From an uncultured Mycolicibacterium sp. (lineage in GTDB: Bacteria > Actinomycetota > Actinomycetes > Mycobacteriales > Mycobacteriaceae), in NCBI RefSeq assembly GCF_937941905.1, contig NZ_CALDGS010000030.1:1-31906 (forward strand): DNA of 31,906 nucleotides, written 5' to 3'. Positions 15,200 to 22,457 of the stretch are shown here, one piece after another. Position numbers and translations under genes: made by a program. Below the pieces are notes generated by a model. That model was not told where the DNA came from. It worked only from the letters and a program-made list of their open reading frames with translations, and did not search any database. Positions within the stretch are counted from its first letter, which is position 1. Each line of letters begins with the position of its first letter.

Positions 15200-15552
15200 C
15201 ACCGCGGCACCTTTCCGGGCACCGCCCCGCCGGCCGGGTGCGAGCCGAACTCCACCAGCAGCACCCCGGCGACGATCAGCCCGATGCCCGCCACGACCGG
15301 CCAGGTGAACGGGTCGCCGAACAGCACCGCCGCCAGCACCGCGGTGGCCGCCGTGCCGCACGCGCCCCAGATGCCGTAGGCCACCCCGACCGGCACGCCG
15401 ATCCGCAGCACCGCGGTCAGCAGCAGCATCGACGCCACGTACCCGGCCACCGTCAGCAGCAGCCAGGCCCGGTGGTCGTGGGAGGCGCGCAGCGCCAGCG
15501 TCCCGCTCACCTCGGTGGTGATCGCCGCGGCGAGCAGCACCCACTTGCGCAC
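15199..15552 (-). CDS. SMR-family small multidrug-resistance-type protein, first of a pair
   Basis: 117 residues from GTG at 15552. Four membrane segments; key Glu14 in AAAITTEVSGTLALRAS; then GYVASMLLLTAVLR, GVAYGIWGACGTAAT and AGIGLIVAGVLLVEF. It ends with an extra tail of about 13 residues (Gly/Pro-rich, ending GKVPR) absent from its partner. It is divergent from the carboxylesterase gene, with 75 bases between starts. The minus strand has TACGTT (15564-15559) 6 nt before the GTG and no Shine-Dalgarno, so it is probably leaderless. Two different SMR genes in tandem suggest a hetero-oligomer rather than the single Mmr-type pump. Confidence 0.9.
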   Translation of the reverse strand: MRKWVLLAAAITTEVSGTLALRASHDHRAWLLLTVAGYVASMLLLTAVLRIGVPVGVAYGIWGACGTAATAVLAAVLFGDPFTWPVVAGIGLIVAGVLLVEFGSHPAGGAVPGKVPR

Positions 15553-15558
15553 CGCATC

Positions 15559-15621
15559 AACGTAACCGGCGGTGACCTGTGTCGCAGGGCCGGGCGGGCC
15601 GGCCGCCGCCCGCAGTAGCGT
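15559..15621. promoter_or_regulatory. Divergent leaderless-type promoter pair (SMR pair / carboxylesterase)
   Basis: Minus strand TACGTT at 15564-15559 lies 6 nt before the SMR GTG (15552). Plus strand TAGCGT at 15616-15621 lies 6 nt before the carboxylesterase ATG (15628). Both fit TANNNT with transcription beginning on the start codon. The two hexamers are about 50 bases apart, so the -35 regions of the two promoters overlap and the genes may compete for polymerase. Confidence 0.5.
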
Positions 15622-15627
15622 GGGGAC

Positions 15628-17163
15628 ATGATCGTCGAGGCACGCACCACCTACGGACCGGTCCGCGGCACCGACGACGGCACCGTGAAGGTCTGGCGGG
15701 GGATCCGCTACGCCGCGCCGCCGGTGGGCGAGCTGCGCTGGCGCGCCCCGCGACCGCCGCAGCCGTGGCGGGAGCCCGCCGACGCCACCCGGGTGGGGCC
15801 GGCCTGCCCGCAGCCGGTGGACCCGCGGCTGCCCATCGACCTCGGCGCGCCGCAGGGCGACGACTGCCTGCGGCTGAACGTGTGGGCCTCGTCGGACACC
15901 CGCCCCGGTGCCGGCAAGCCGGTGCTGGTCTGGGTGCACGGCGGCGCCTACGTCATCGGCGCGGCCAGCCAGTCGCTCTACCGCGGCCGCGAACTGGCCC
16001 GCAGCGGCGAGGTCGTGGTGGTCACCCTCAACTACCGGCTCGGCGCCTTCGGGTTCCTCGAGCTGACCGCGCTCAGCAGCGGCCGGCGCCCGTTCGACAC
16101 CAACGTCGGGCTGCGCGACGTGATCTTCGCGCTGCAGTGGGTCCGCGACAACATCGCCGAGTTCGGCGGCGACCCGGACCGGGTCACCCTGTTCGGCGAG
16201 TCCGCCGGCGGCGGGATCGTCACCACGCTGCTGGCCAGCCCCGCCGCCGAGGGCCTGTTCCAGCGCGCCATCGCGCAGAGCTCGCCGGCCACCTCCGTGT
16301 ACTCCACCGAGCGGGCGGTGCGGGTGGCCGAACAGTTCCTCGGCCACCTCGGCCTCGGCCGCGACGACGTCGACCGGTTGCCCGAGCTGCCGGTGTCGGC
16401 CATCGTCGCCGCCAGCAAGCACGTCTTCGACGACGTCCCCAAGCGCACGCCGGGCACGCTGGCGTTCGCGCCCATCGTCGACGGCGACATCGTCCCGGAC
16501 TACCCGGTGAAACTGGCCCGGGAGGGCCGCACCCACCCGGTGCCGCTGATCATCGGCACCAACAAGCACGAGGCCTCGCTGTTCCGGTTCATGCGTTCGC
16601 CGCTGATGCCGGTCACCCCGGAGGCGGTGCGCACCATGTTCGCCAACATCGCGGCCGAGCGGCCCGACCTGCCGCTGCCCAGCGAGGCCGAGATCGAGGC
16701 CGCCTACCGGCGCCGGCGCCGCATCCACGGCCTCGGGGTGGCCCGCGACATCGGGTTCCGGATGCCGTCGGTGTGGTTCGCCGAGGGGCACCTGCGGGTC
16801 GCGCCGGTGTACCTGTACCGGTTCGACTGGTTCACCCCGCTGCTGCGGCTGCTCGGGCTCGGCGCCGCGCACGCCACCGAACTGCCGTACGTGTGGGGCA
16901 ACCTCGTCATGGGGCCGAGGGACCCCACCTTCAAGCTCGGCGGGCTGCGGACCGGCCGCGAGGTGTCCCGCCGGATGCGCACCCGCTGGATCAACTTCGC
17001 GGTGCGCGGCGAACCGGCCGGCCCGGCCGGCACGCCGTCCTGGCCGCCCTACGACACCGACGCGCGGCCCTGCCTGCTCATCGGCGCCGAGGACCGCGTC
17101 GTCGACGACGTCGATGCCCACATCCGCCCGGTCTGGGGCGACGACGTGCTCAGTTTCCGGTAG
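15628..17163 (+). CDS. Type-B carboxylesterase (LipT-like)
   Basis: 511 residues from ATG at 15628. Alpha/beta-hydrolase of the cholinesterase type: oxyanion loop HGGAY at 104-108, nucleophile Ser192 in FGESAGG (189-195), GTNKHEASLF in the acid region, and GAAHATELPYVWG containing the likely catalytic His. The N-terminus (TTYGPVRGTDDGTVKVWRGIRYAAPPVGELRW) is diagnostic of the family. Length and type fit M. tuberculosis LipT (Rv2045c), as I recall it. There is no signal peptide, so it is probably cytoplasmic; it hydrolyses esters of unknown nature. TAGCGT lies 6 nt before the ATG, suggesting a leaderless mRNA, though the intervening GGGG could act as a weak ribosome site. It begins a co-directional run with the next three genes. 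Confidence 0.94.
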   Translation: MIVEARTTYGPVRGTDDGTVKVWRGIRYAAPPVGELRWRAPRPPQPWREPADATRVGPACPQPVDPRLPIDLGAPQGDDCLRLNVWASSDTRPGAGKPVLVWVHGGAYVIGAASQSLYRGRELARSGEVVVVTLNYRLGAFGFLELTALSSGRRPFDTNVGLRDVIFALQWVRDNIAEFGGDPDRVTLFGESAGGGIVTTLLASPAAEGLFQRAIAQSSPATSVYSTERAVRVAEQFLGHLGLGRDDVDRLPELPVSAIVAASKHVFDDVPKRTPGTLAFAPIVDGDIVPDYPVKLAREGRTHPVPLIIGTNKHEASLFRFMRSPLMPVTPEAVRTMFANIAAERPDLPLPSEAEIEAAYRRRRRIHGLGVARDIGFRMPSVWFAEGHLRVAPVYLYRFDWFTPLLRLLGLGAAHATELPYVWGNLVMGPRDPTFKLGGLRTGREVSRRMRTRWINFAVRGEPAGPAGTPSWPPYDTDARPCLLIGAEDRVVDDVDAHIRPVWGDDVLSFR

Positions 17164-17203
17164 CCGGCGGGCTGCTGGAACGCGTTCACCGGCGGGGTGC
17201 ACA

Positions 17204-18091
17204 ATGCACGACGTGCTGCCCTCCGCGATGCGCGAACCCGTGCTGTATGCGATCCCGTTCTTCCTGCTGCTGCTGGCCATCGAATGGGCCGCGGCGCGCC
17301 GGCTCGCCGACCTCGACGAAAACGGCCGCCCGCCGGCGGGCGCGTACCGCACCCGCGACGCCTGGGCGAGCCTGTCGATGGGTGTCGTGTCCATCTTCAC
17401 GCTGGCGACCTGGAAGCTGCTCGGGCTGCTGCTCTACGCGGCGGTCTACGCCTACGTCGCGCCCTGGCACCTGCCCGCCGACCGCTGGTACACCTGGGTG
17501 ATCGCGCTGGTCGGGGTGGATCTGGGCTACTACCTCTACCACCGGATGGCGCACCGGGTCCGGGTGGTGTGGGCCACCCACCAGGCACACCACTCCAGCG
17601 AGTACTTCAACTTCGCCACCGCGCTGCGGCAGAAGTGGAACAACAGCGGGGAGCTGCTGGTGTGGCTGCCGCTGCCGCTGCTCGGGGTGCCGCCGTGGCT
17701 GGTGTTCTTCAGCTTCTCGATCAGCCTGATCTACCAGTTCTGGATCCACACCGAGCGGATCGACAAGCTGCCGCGGCCCATCGAGTTCGTCTTCAACACC
17801 CCGTCGCACCACCGGGTGCACCACGGCCGCGACCCGGAGTACCTGGACAAGAACTACGGCGGCATCCTGATCGTCTGGGACCGGCTGTTCGGCACCTTCC
17901 AGCCGGAGCTGTACCGGCCGCACTACGGGCTGACCAAACCCGTCGACACCTACAACCCGTGGAAGCTCGAGACCCACGAGTACGTCTCGATCTACCGCGA
18001 CGTGCGCGCCGCACGCGGCTGGAAGGAACGGCTCGGCTACATTTTCGGCCCGCCCGGCTGGCGGCCGGCCCGCGCCGAGTCGGTGTCCTGA
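17204..18091 (+). CDS. erg3: Membrane sterol desaturase / fatty-acid hydroxylase family protein (Erg3-like)
   Basis: 295 residues from ATG at 17204. Several hydrophobic segments (residues 12-30, 57-85, 97-112, 155-178) surround the histidine boxes of the diiron membrane hydroxylases: HRMAH (113-117), HQAHH (126-130) and HHRVHH (202-207). Enzymes of PF04116 insert oxygen or a double bond into sterols, fatty acids or alkylglycerols in the membrane. In M. tuberculosis the Rv1814 product of similar length is annotated Erg3 and sits beside Rv1815; here an oxidoreductase gene separates this gene from the Rv1815-like one, so orthology is likely but the C-5 sterol role is not shown. It starts 40 bases after the carboxylesterase stop and may share its transcript. 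Confidence 0.85.
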   Translation: MHDVLPSAMREPVLYAIPFFLLLLAIEWAAARRLADLDENGRPPAGAYRTRDAWASLSMGVVSIFTLATWKLLGLLLYAAVYAYVAPWHLPADRWYTWVIALVGVDLGYYLYHRMAHRVRVVWATHQAHHSSEYFNFATALRQKWNNSGELLVWLPLPLLGVPPWLVFFSFSISLIYQFWIHTERIDKLPRPIEFVFNTPSHHRVHHGRDPEYLDKNYGGILIVWDRLFGTFQPELYRPHYGLTKPVDTYNPWKLETHEYVSIYRDVRAARGWKERLGYIFGPPGWRPARAESVS

Positions 18092-18137
18092 GAAAACCGC
18101 CTGGGCAGACCGGCCGCCGAGCACGTACCCTCCCGGT

Positions 18138-19547
18138 GTGCAGACGGTGTTCGACGCGCCGGTCGACCGCGACCTGGTCGACCGGTCCCTGGCGACAACC
18201 AAGCTCGGCTCGATGTGGCTGGACGACATCGCCCGGCCCGACTACCCGCGGCTGACCGGCCCGGTCAGCGCCGACCTGCTCGTCGTCGGCGCCGGCTACA
18301 CCGGGCTGTGGACGGCCCTGCACGCCGCCGAGCGCGACCCGGGCCGCCGCATCGTGCTCATCGACAGCCACCGGGTGGGCTGGGCCGCCTCCGGCCGTAA
18401 CGGCGGGTTCGTGGAGGCGAGCCTGACCCACGGCGCGGCCAACGGCAAGGCCCGCTGGCCCGACGAGTACGACCGGCTCGCCGAGCTCGGCCAGGCCAAC
18501 CTCGACGGCATGCAGGCCGACATCACCCGGCTCGGCCTGGACGTCGACTGGGAGCGCACCGGCACCCTGTCGGTGGCCACCGAACCGCACCAGGTGGCGT
18601 GGCTGCGCGAGGCCGCCGCGGACGGGGAGGGGGAGTTCCTCGGGCTCACCGAGATCCGCGACGAGGTGCACTCGCCGACCTACCTGGCCGGGCTGTTCGC
18701 GCGGGAGTCCTGTGCGATCGTGCACCCGGCCAAGCTCGCCGTCGAACTGGCCCGCGCCTGCACCGCGGCCGGGGTGCGGATCTACGAGCACAGCCCGGCC
18801 CGGCGGGTGGAGTCCGGCGGGGCGGCGCTGCGCGTCCCGGCCGGCGACGGCGTCGTCACCGCCCACCAGGCGGTGCTGGCCACCAACGTGTTCCCCAGCC
18901 TGCTGCGCCGCAACCGCTGGCACACCGTGCCGGTCTACGACTACGTGCTGGCCACCGAGCCGCTGACCGAGGCGCAGCTCGACCGCATCGGCTGGCGCGG
19001 CCGGCAGGGCATTTCGGACTGCGGCAACCAGTTCCACTACTACCGGCTGACCGCCGACAACCGGATCGTGTGGGGCGGCTACGACGCGATCTACCACTTC
19101 GGCCGCCGTGTCGACGAGCGCTACGAGGACCGGCGGGCCTCCTTCGAACGGCTGGCGCGGCATTTCTTCATCACCTTCCCGCAGCTCGACGACGTCCGGT
19201 TCACCCACCGCTGGGCCGGGGCGATCGACACCAACACCCGGTTCTGCGCGCACTGGGGGCTGGCCCGGGACAACCGGGTGGCCTACGTCAACGGGTTCAC
19301 CGGGCTGGGGGTGGGGGCGGCGCGGTTCGCCGCGGACGTGTGCCTGGACCTGCTCGACGGCGCCGACACCGAGCGCACCCGGCTGGAGATGGTGCGCCGG
19401 CGGCCGGTGCCGTTTCCGCCGGAACCGTTGGCCAGCATCGGCATTCAGGCCACCCGGTGGTCGCTGGACCGGGCCGACCACAATCGCGGGCGGCGCAACC
19501 TGCTGCTGCGCACGCTCGACGCGCTGGGGCTGGGCTTCGACTCCTGA
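18138..19547 (+). CDS. FAD-dependent amine/amino-acid oxidoreductase (DAO family)
   Basis: 469 residues from GTG at 18138. A Rossmann FAD site LLVVGAGYTGLWTALHAAE lies near residues 49-67 and is followed by VGWAASGRNGGFVEAS, a pattern of glycine-oxidase, sarcosine-oxidase and PuuB-like enzymes. The C-terminal FAD contact is VAYVNGFTGLGVGAARFAADV. Such enzymes oxidise the C-N bond of an amine or amino acid, reducing oxygen or another acceptor. The substrate is unknown. TACCCT is 6 nt before the GTG with no Shine-Dalgarno, so it may have its own leaderless promoter despite lying only 46 bases after the desaturase gene. Confidence 0.92.
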   Translation: MQTVFDAPVDRDLVDRSLATTKLGSMWLDDIARPDYPRLTGPVSADLLVVGAGYTGLWTALHAAERDPGRRIVLIDSHRVGWAASGRNGGFVEASLTHGAANGKARWPDEYDRLAELGQANLDGMQADITRLGLDVDWERTGTLSVATEPHQVAWLREAAADGEGEFLGLTEIRDEVHSPTYLAGLFARESCAIVHPAKLAVELARACTAAGVRIYEHSPARRVESGGAALRVPAGDGVVTAHQAVLATNVFPSLLRRNRWHTVPVYDYVLATEPLTEAQLDRIGWRGRQGISDCGNQFHYYRLTADNRIVWGGYDAIYHFGRRVDERYEDRRASFERLARHFFITFPQLDDVRFTHRWAGAIDTNTRFCAHWGLARDNRVAYVNGFTGLGVGAARFAADVCLDLLDGADTERTRLEMVRRRPVPFPPEPLASIGIQATRWSLDRADHNRGRRNLLLRTLDALGLGFDS

Positions 19548-19661
19548 TCCGGGACCCGCGGGCCCGTCACGGGGCACGCACGGGGGTGTAACGAAACGGT
19601 CTCCGGCGCCGAAGTACCGGGCGCAACGACCCTTTCACCTCGTCACGGATCGGAGGCCCGC

Positions 19662-20360
19662 GTGCGTTCCCGTTGGATTCGTGTCCTCGTGACGGCGGCG
19701 GCGCCGCTGGCGGCACTGCTGTTCGCGACGGAACCGGCCCATGCCCAGCCGGCCGTGCCGGTGTACCCCGGCATGGAGATCCACCAGAACACCGTTTCCT
19801 GCACGCTCGGCTACATCGATCCGGTCCGGCGGGTGGCCTACACCGCCGGGCACTGCCGCGGCACCGGGCCGGTCACCGACCGGTCCGGCAACTTCATCGG
19901 CACCCAGCTGATGTTCCAGGACAACACCCCCGACGGCTCCACCGTCACCACCGACCACGTCATCTCCGACTGGGAGACGATCGAGCTGGCCCCGCACGTG
20001 GTGATCGCCCCGGCACTGCCCACCGGTCGCGAGCTCGTCGAGGACGCCGGTGTCGCCCCGGCCGTCGGGATGCCGGTGTGCCACTTCGGGGTGGTCACCG
20101 GGGAGAGCTGCGGCACCATCCAGTCGGTCAACAACGGCTGGTTCACCATGGCCAACGGTGTGGTGAGCCAGAAGGGCGACTCGGGCGGTCCGGTCTACAC
20201 CCTCACCGAGGACGGCCGCGCGGTGATCGTCGGGATGTTCAACTCCACCTGGGGCCAGTTCCCGGCCGCGGTGAGCTGGCACGCCACCAACGAGCAGATC
20301 AACGCCGAGGTGGTGCGCGCCACCGCCGCGACGGTCGATCCTGTCGCACCCGCCAACTAG
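19662..20360 (+). CDS. Secreted trypsin-like serine protease (Rv1815-like)
   Basis: 232 residues from GTG at 19662, with GGAGG about 6 bases before it. Signal peptide of about 28 residues (RSRWIRVLVTAAAPLAALLF core, cleavage near AHA-QPA). The chymotrypsin-like triad is visible: His64 in TAGHC, Ser174 in GDSGGPV, and an Asp in the TTDHVISDWE region (Asp98 or Asp103). Cys47/Cys65 and Cys140/Cys150 are well placed for disulfides. It is predicted to be exported and to act outside the membrane. Position and size match M. tuberculosis Rv1815; no substrate is known to me. The last codon lies inside the KstR-type operator of the next gene. The 114-base gap upstream should hold its promoter. Confidence 0.9.
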   Translation: MRSRWIRVLVTAAAPLAALLFATEPAHAQPAVPVYPGMEIHQNTVSCTLGYIDPVRRVAYTAGHCRGTGPVTDRSGNFIGTQLMFQDNTPDGSTVTTDHVISDWETIELAPHVVIAPALPTGRELVEDAGVAPAVGMPVCHFGVVTGESCGTIQSVNNGWFTMANGVVSQKGDSGGPVYTLTEDGRAVIVGMFNSTWGQFPAAVSWHATNEQINAEVVRATAATVDPVAPAN

Positions 20361-20372
20361 AACCTGTTCTAG
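20357..20372. promoter_or_regulatory. KstR-type operator
   Basis: CTAGAAC-CT-GTTCTAG is a 7-2-7 inverted repeat with perfect arms. It matches at every fixed position the consensus TnnAACnnGTTnnA reported for KstR, the repressor of cholesterol catabolism in mycobacteria. It overlaps the stop codon of the protease gene and lies just before the VOC gene, on the expected -35 region of the TATCCT hexamer at 20393-20398. Binding is inferred from the motif; the position is what repression would need. Confidence 0.85.
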
Positions 20373-20405
20373 ATTTCCGGCACCGCCGGGGCTATCCTCA
20401 TGGCG

Positions 20406-20900
20406 ATGCCGCACCAGACACCTGTCCAGATCGCCTGGGTGACCGCCGACCTGGACGCCACCGAGCAGGTGCTGTCCGGGCTGCTCGGCGCCCGGAAGTG
20501 GATGCGGCTGCCGGGCGTGCACTTCGCCCCGGACACCTGCACCCACCGGGGCCGGCCCGCCGACTTCGTCGCCGACATCGCGCTCAGCTACGCCGGCGAC
20601 ACCCAGCTCGAGCTCATCGCCCCGGTCCGCGGGGACAGCATCTACGCCGAGTTCCTCGCCGCCAACGGCCCGGGCCTGCACCACATCTGCCGCGAGCTGC
20701 CCGACGCCGCGGCGCTCGACGCCGCACTGGCCGACGCGGTGCGGCACGGGGCGGAGATCGTCACCGAGGGGCTGATGCCCGGCGGGATGCGCTTCGCCTA
20801 CGTCGCCAACCCCGAGGCCGGGGTGCCCTACCTGGAATACGCCGTCGTCCCGCCCGCCGTGCGGGCCTTGTTCGACCAGATCAAACAGGAGCAGCAGTGA
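20406..20900 (+). CDS. VOC-superfamily (glyoxalase/epimerase-type) protein
   Basis: 164 residues from the ATG at 20406; an ATG two codons upstream (20400) is in frame, but TATCCT at 20393-20398 points to transcription starting at about 20406. It has two beta-alpha-beta-beta-beta modules with likely metal ligands: Gln in PVQIAWV (where many homologues have His), Glu in TQLELIAPV, His in GPGLHHICREL and Glu in PYLEYAVV. The family includes methylmalonyl-CoA epimerase, glyoxalase and ring-cleavage enzymes. It overlaps the flavoprotein gene downstream as GTGA, so the two are one operon, and the KstR box upstream places both in steroid breakdown. The reaction is not known. Confidence 0.88.
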   Translation: MPHQTPVQIAWVTADLDATEQVLSGLLGARKWMRLPGVHFAPDTCTHRGRPADFVADIALSYAGDTQLELIAPVRGDSIYAEFLAANGPGLHHICRELPDAAALDAALADAVRHGAEIVTEGLMPGGMRFAYVANPEAGVPYLEYAVVPPAVRALFDQIKQEQQ

Positions 20901-22348
20901 CCACCGACATCCCCGACACCGTCAACGCCGCCGACGTCACCGCCTGGTCGGACGAGGTCGACGTGGTGGTGATCGGCTTCGGCATCGCCGGCGGCTGCGC
21001 GGCCGTCAGCGCCGCCGAGCACGGCGCCGACGTGCTGGTGCTGGAGCGCGCCGCAGCGGCCGGCGGCACCACCGCGATGGCCGGTGGGCACTTCTACCTC
21101 GGCGGCGGCACCCCGGTGCAGGAGGCCACCGGCCACCACGACACCCCCGAGGAGATGTACAAGTACCTCGTCGCGGTGTCGCGGGAGCCCGAGCACGACA
21201 AGATCCGCGCCTACTGCGAGGGCAGCGTCGAGCACTTCCACTGGCTCGAGGGCCTCGGCTTCCAGTTCGAACGCAGCTACTACCCGGAGAAGGCCGTCAT
21301 CCAGCCCAACACCGAGGGGCTGATGTACACCGGCAACGAGAAGGTCTGGCCGTACAAGAACCTCGCCAAGCCCGCGCCGCGCGGCCACAAGGTGCCGGTG
21401 CCCGGTGACACCGAGGGCGCGGCGATGGTGGTCGACCTGCTGGTCAAGCGGGCCGAGAAGCTCGGCGTGCAGATCCGCTACGAGACCGGCGCCACCCAGC
21501 TCGTGGTCGACGGCGACCGGGTGGTCGGGGTGGCCTGGAAGCGGTTCGACGAGACCGGCTTCATCCGGGCCAAGGCCGTGGTGATCGCCGCCGGCGGGTT
21601 CGTGATGAACCCCGACATGGTGGCCCGCTACACCCCGAAGCTCGCCGAGAAGCCGTTCGTGCTGGGCAACACCTACGACGACGGGCTGGGCATCCGGCTC
21701 GGTGTGTCGGCCGGCGGCGCCACCAAGCACATGGACCAGGCGTTCCTGACCGCCCCGGCCTATCCGCCGTCGATCCTGCTCACCGGCATCATCGTCAACA
21801 AGCTCGGGCAGCGGTTCGTCGCCGAGGACTCCTACCACTCCCGCACCTCGGGCTTCGTGATGGAACAGCCCGACTGCGTGGCCTACCTGATCGTCGACGA
21901 GGCCCACCTGGAACGGCCGCAGGTGCCGCTGGTGCCGCTCATCGACGGCTGGGAGACCGTCGAGGAGATGGAGGCCGCGCTGGGCATCCCGGAGGGCAAC
22001 CTGGTGGCCACCCTCAACCGGTACAACGAGTACGCCGCCAAGGGCGAGGACCCCGACTTCCACAAGTCGCCGGAGTTCCTGGCCCCGCAGGACCAGGGCC
22101 CGTGGGGGGCGTTCGACCTGTCGCTGGGCAAGGCGATGTATGCCGGGTTCACCCTGGGCGGGCTGGCCACCAACGTCGACGGGGAGGTGCTGCGCGAGGA
22201 CGGCAGCGTGGTGGAGGGCCTCTACGCCGCCGGGGCGTGCGCGTCCAACATCGCCCAGGACGGCAAGGGCTACTCCAGCGGCACCCAGCTGGGCGAGGGC
22301 TCGTTCTTCGGTCGCCGGGCCGGCCGGCACGCGGCGCAGCGGAGGTAG
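20897..22348 (+). CDS. FAD-dependent dehydrogenase, KstD/fumarate-reductase family (Rv1817-like)
   Basis: 483 residues from GTG at 20897, which overlaps the VOC stop as GTGA. FAD Rossmann motif VVVIGFGIAGGCAAVSAAEHG near residues 20-40, then LERAAAAGGTTAMAGGHFYLGGG, RAKAVVIAAGGFVMN, and the C-terminal flavin contact GLYAAGACASNIAQDGKGYSSGTQLGEG. This is the FAD_binding_2 family that includes 3-ketosteroid delta-1-dehydrogenase. Placement between an Rv1815-like gene and bacA matches M. tuberculosis Rv1817. With the KstR box and the VOC partner, a role in dehydrogenating or reducing a steroid intermediate is likely; which intermediate cannot be told. The TetR gene I recall at Rv1816 is absent. 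Confidence 0.9.
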   Translation: MTTDIPDTVNAADVTAWSDEVDVVVIGFGIAGGCAAVSAAEHGADVLVLERAAAAGGTTAMAGGHFYLGGGTPVQEATGHHDTPEEMYKYLVAVSREPEHDKIRAYCEGSVEHFHWLEGLGFQFERSYYPEKAVIQPNTEGLMYTGNEKVWPYKNLAKPAPRGHKVPVPGDTEGAAMVVDLLVKRAEKLGVQIRYETGATQLVVDGDRVVGVAWKRFDETGFIRAKAVVIAAGGFVMNPDMVARYTPKLAEKPFVLGNTYDDGLGIRLGVSAGGATKHMDQAFLTAPAYPPSILLTGIIVNKLGQRFVAEDSYHSRTSGFVMEQPDCVAYLIVDEAHLERPQVPLVPLIDGWETVEEMEAALGIPEGNLVATLNRYNEYAAKGEDPDFHKSPEFLAPQDQGPWGAFDLSLGKAMYAGFTLGGLATNVDGEVLREDGSVVEGLYAAGACASNIAQDGKGYSSGTQLGEGSFFGRRAGRHAAQRR

Positions 22349-22380
22349 CGCGGGGCCGGAGCGGGCAGCCCTTGACCGCC

Positions 22381-22439
22381 GCGAGTGTGCGACCCGGTAC
22401 GCCCCGCGCGGCGTGTCGCGTACGAAACCGCACACTCGC
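22381..22439. repeat. 59-nt nested inverted repeat between convergent genes
   Basis: Outer arms GCGAGTGTGCG (22381-22391) and CGCACACTCGC (22429-22439) are exact complements. Inside, after symmetric 5-base unpaired segments, GTACGC (22397-22402) pairs with GCGTAC (22418-22423) around a 15-base loop. It lies 32 bases after the flavoprotein stop and 18 bases before the bacA stop, so it can act as a bidirectional terminator for both. Its complex, symmetric build also resembles dispersed intergenic repeat elements; no second copy was noticed in this window by eye. Confidence 0.7.
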
Positions 22440-22457
22440 CGGAGCGGGGAGCGGGGG

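Noticed and set aside
12167..15379. A 1070-residue open frame on the plus strand
   Set aside because: It is antisense to malQ and the SMR genes, has the His/Arg/Gln/Pro-rich composition typical of shadow frames in GC-rich DNA, and has no motif.
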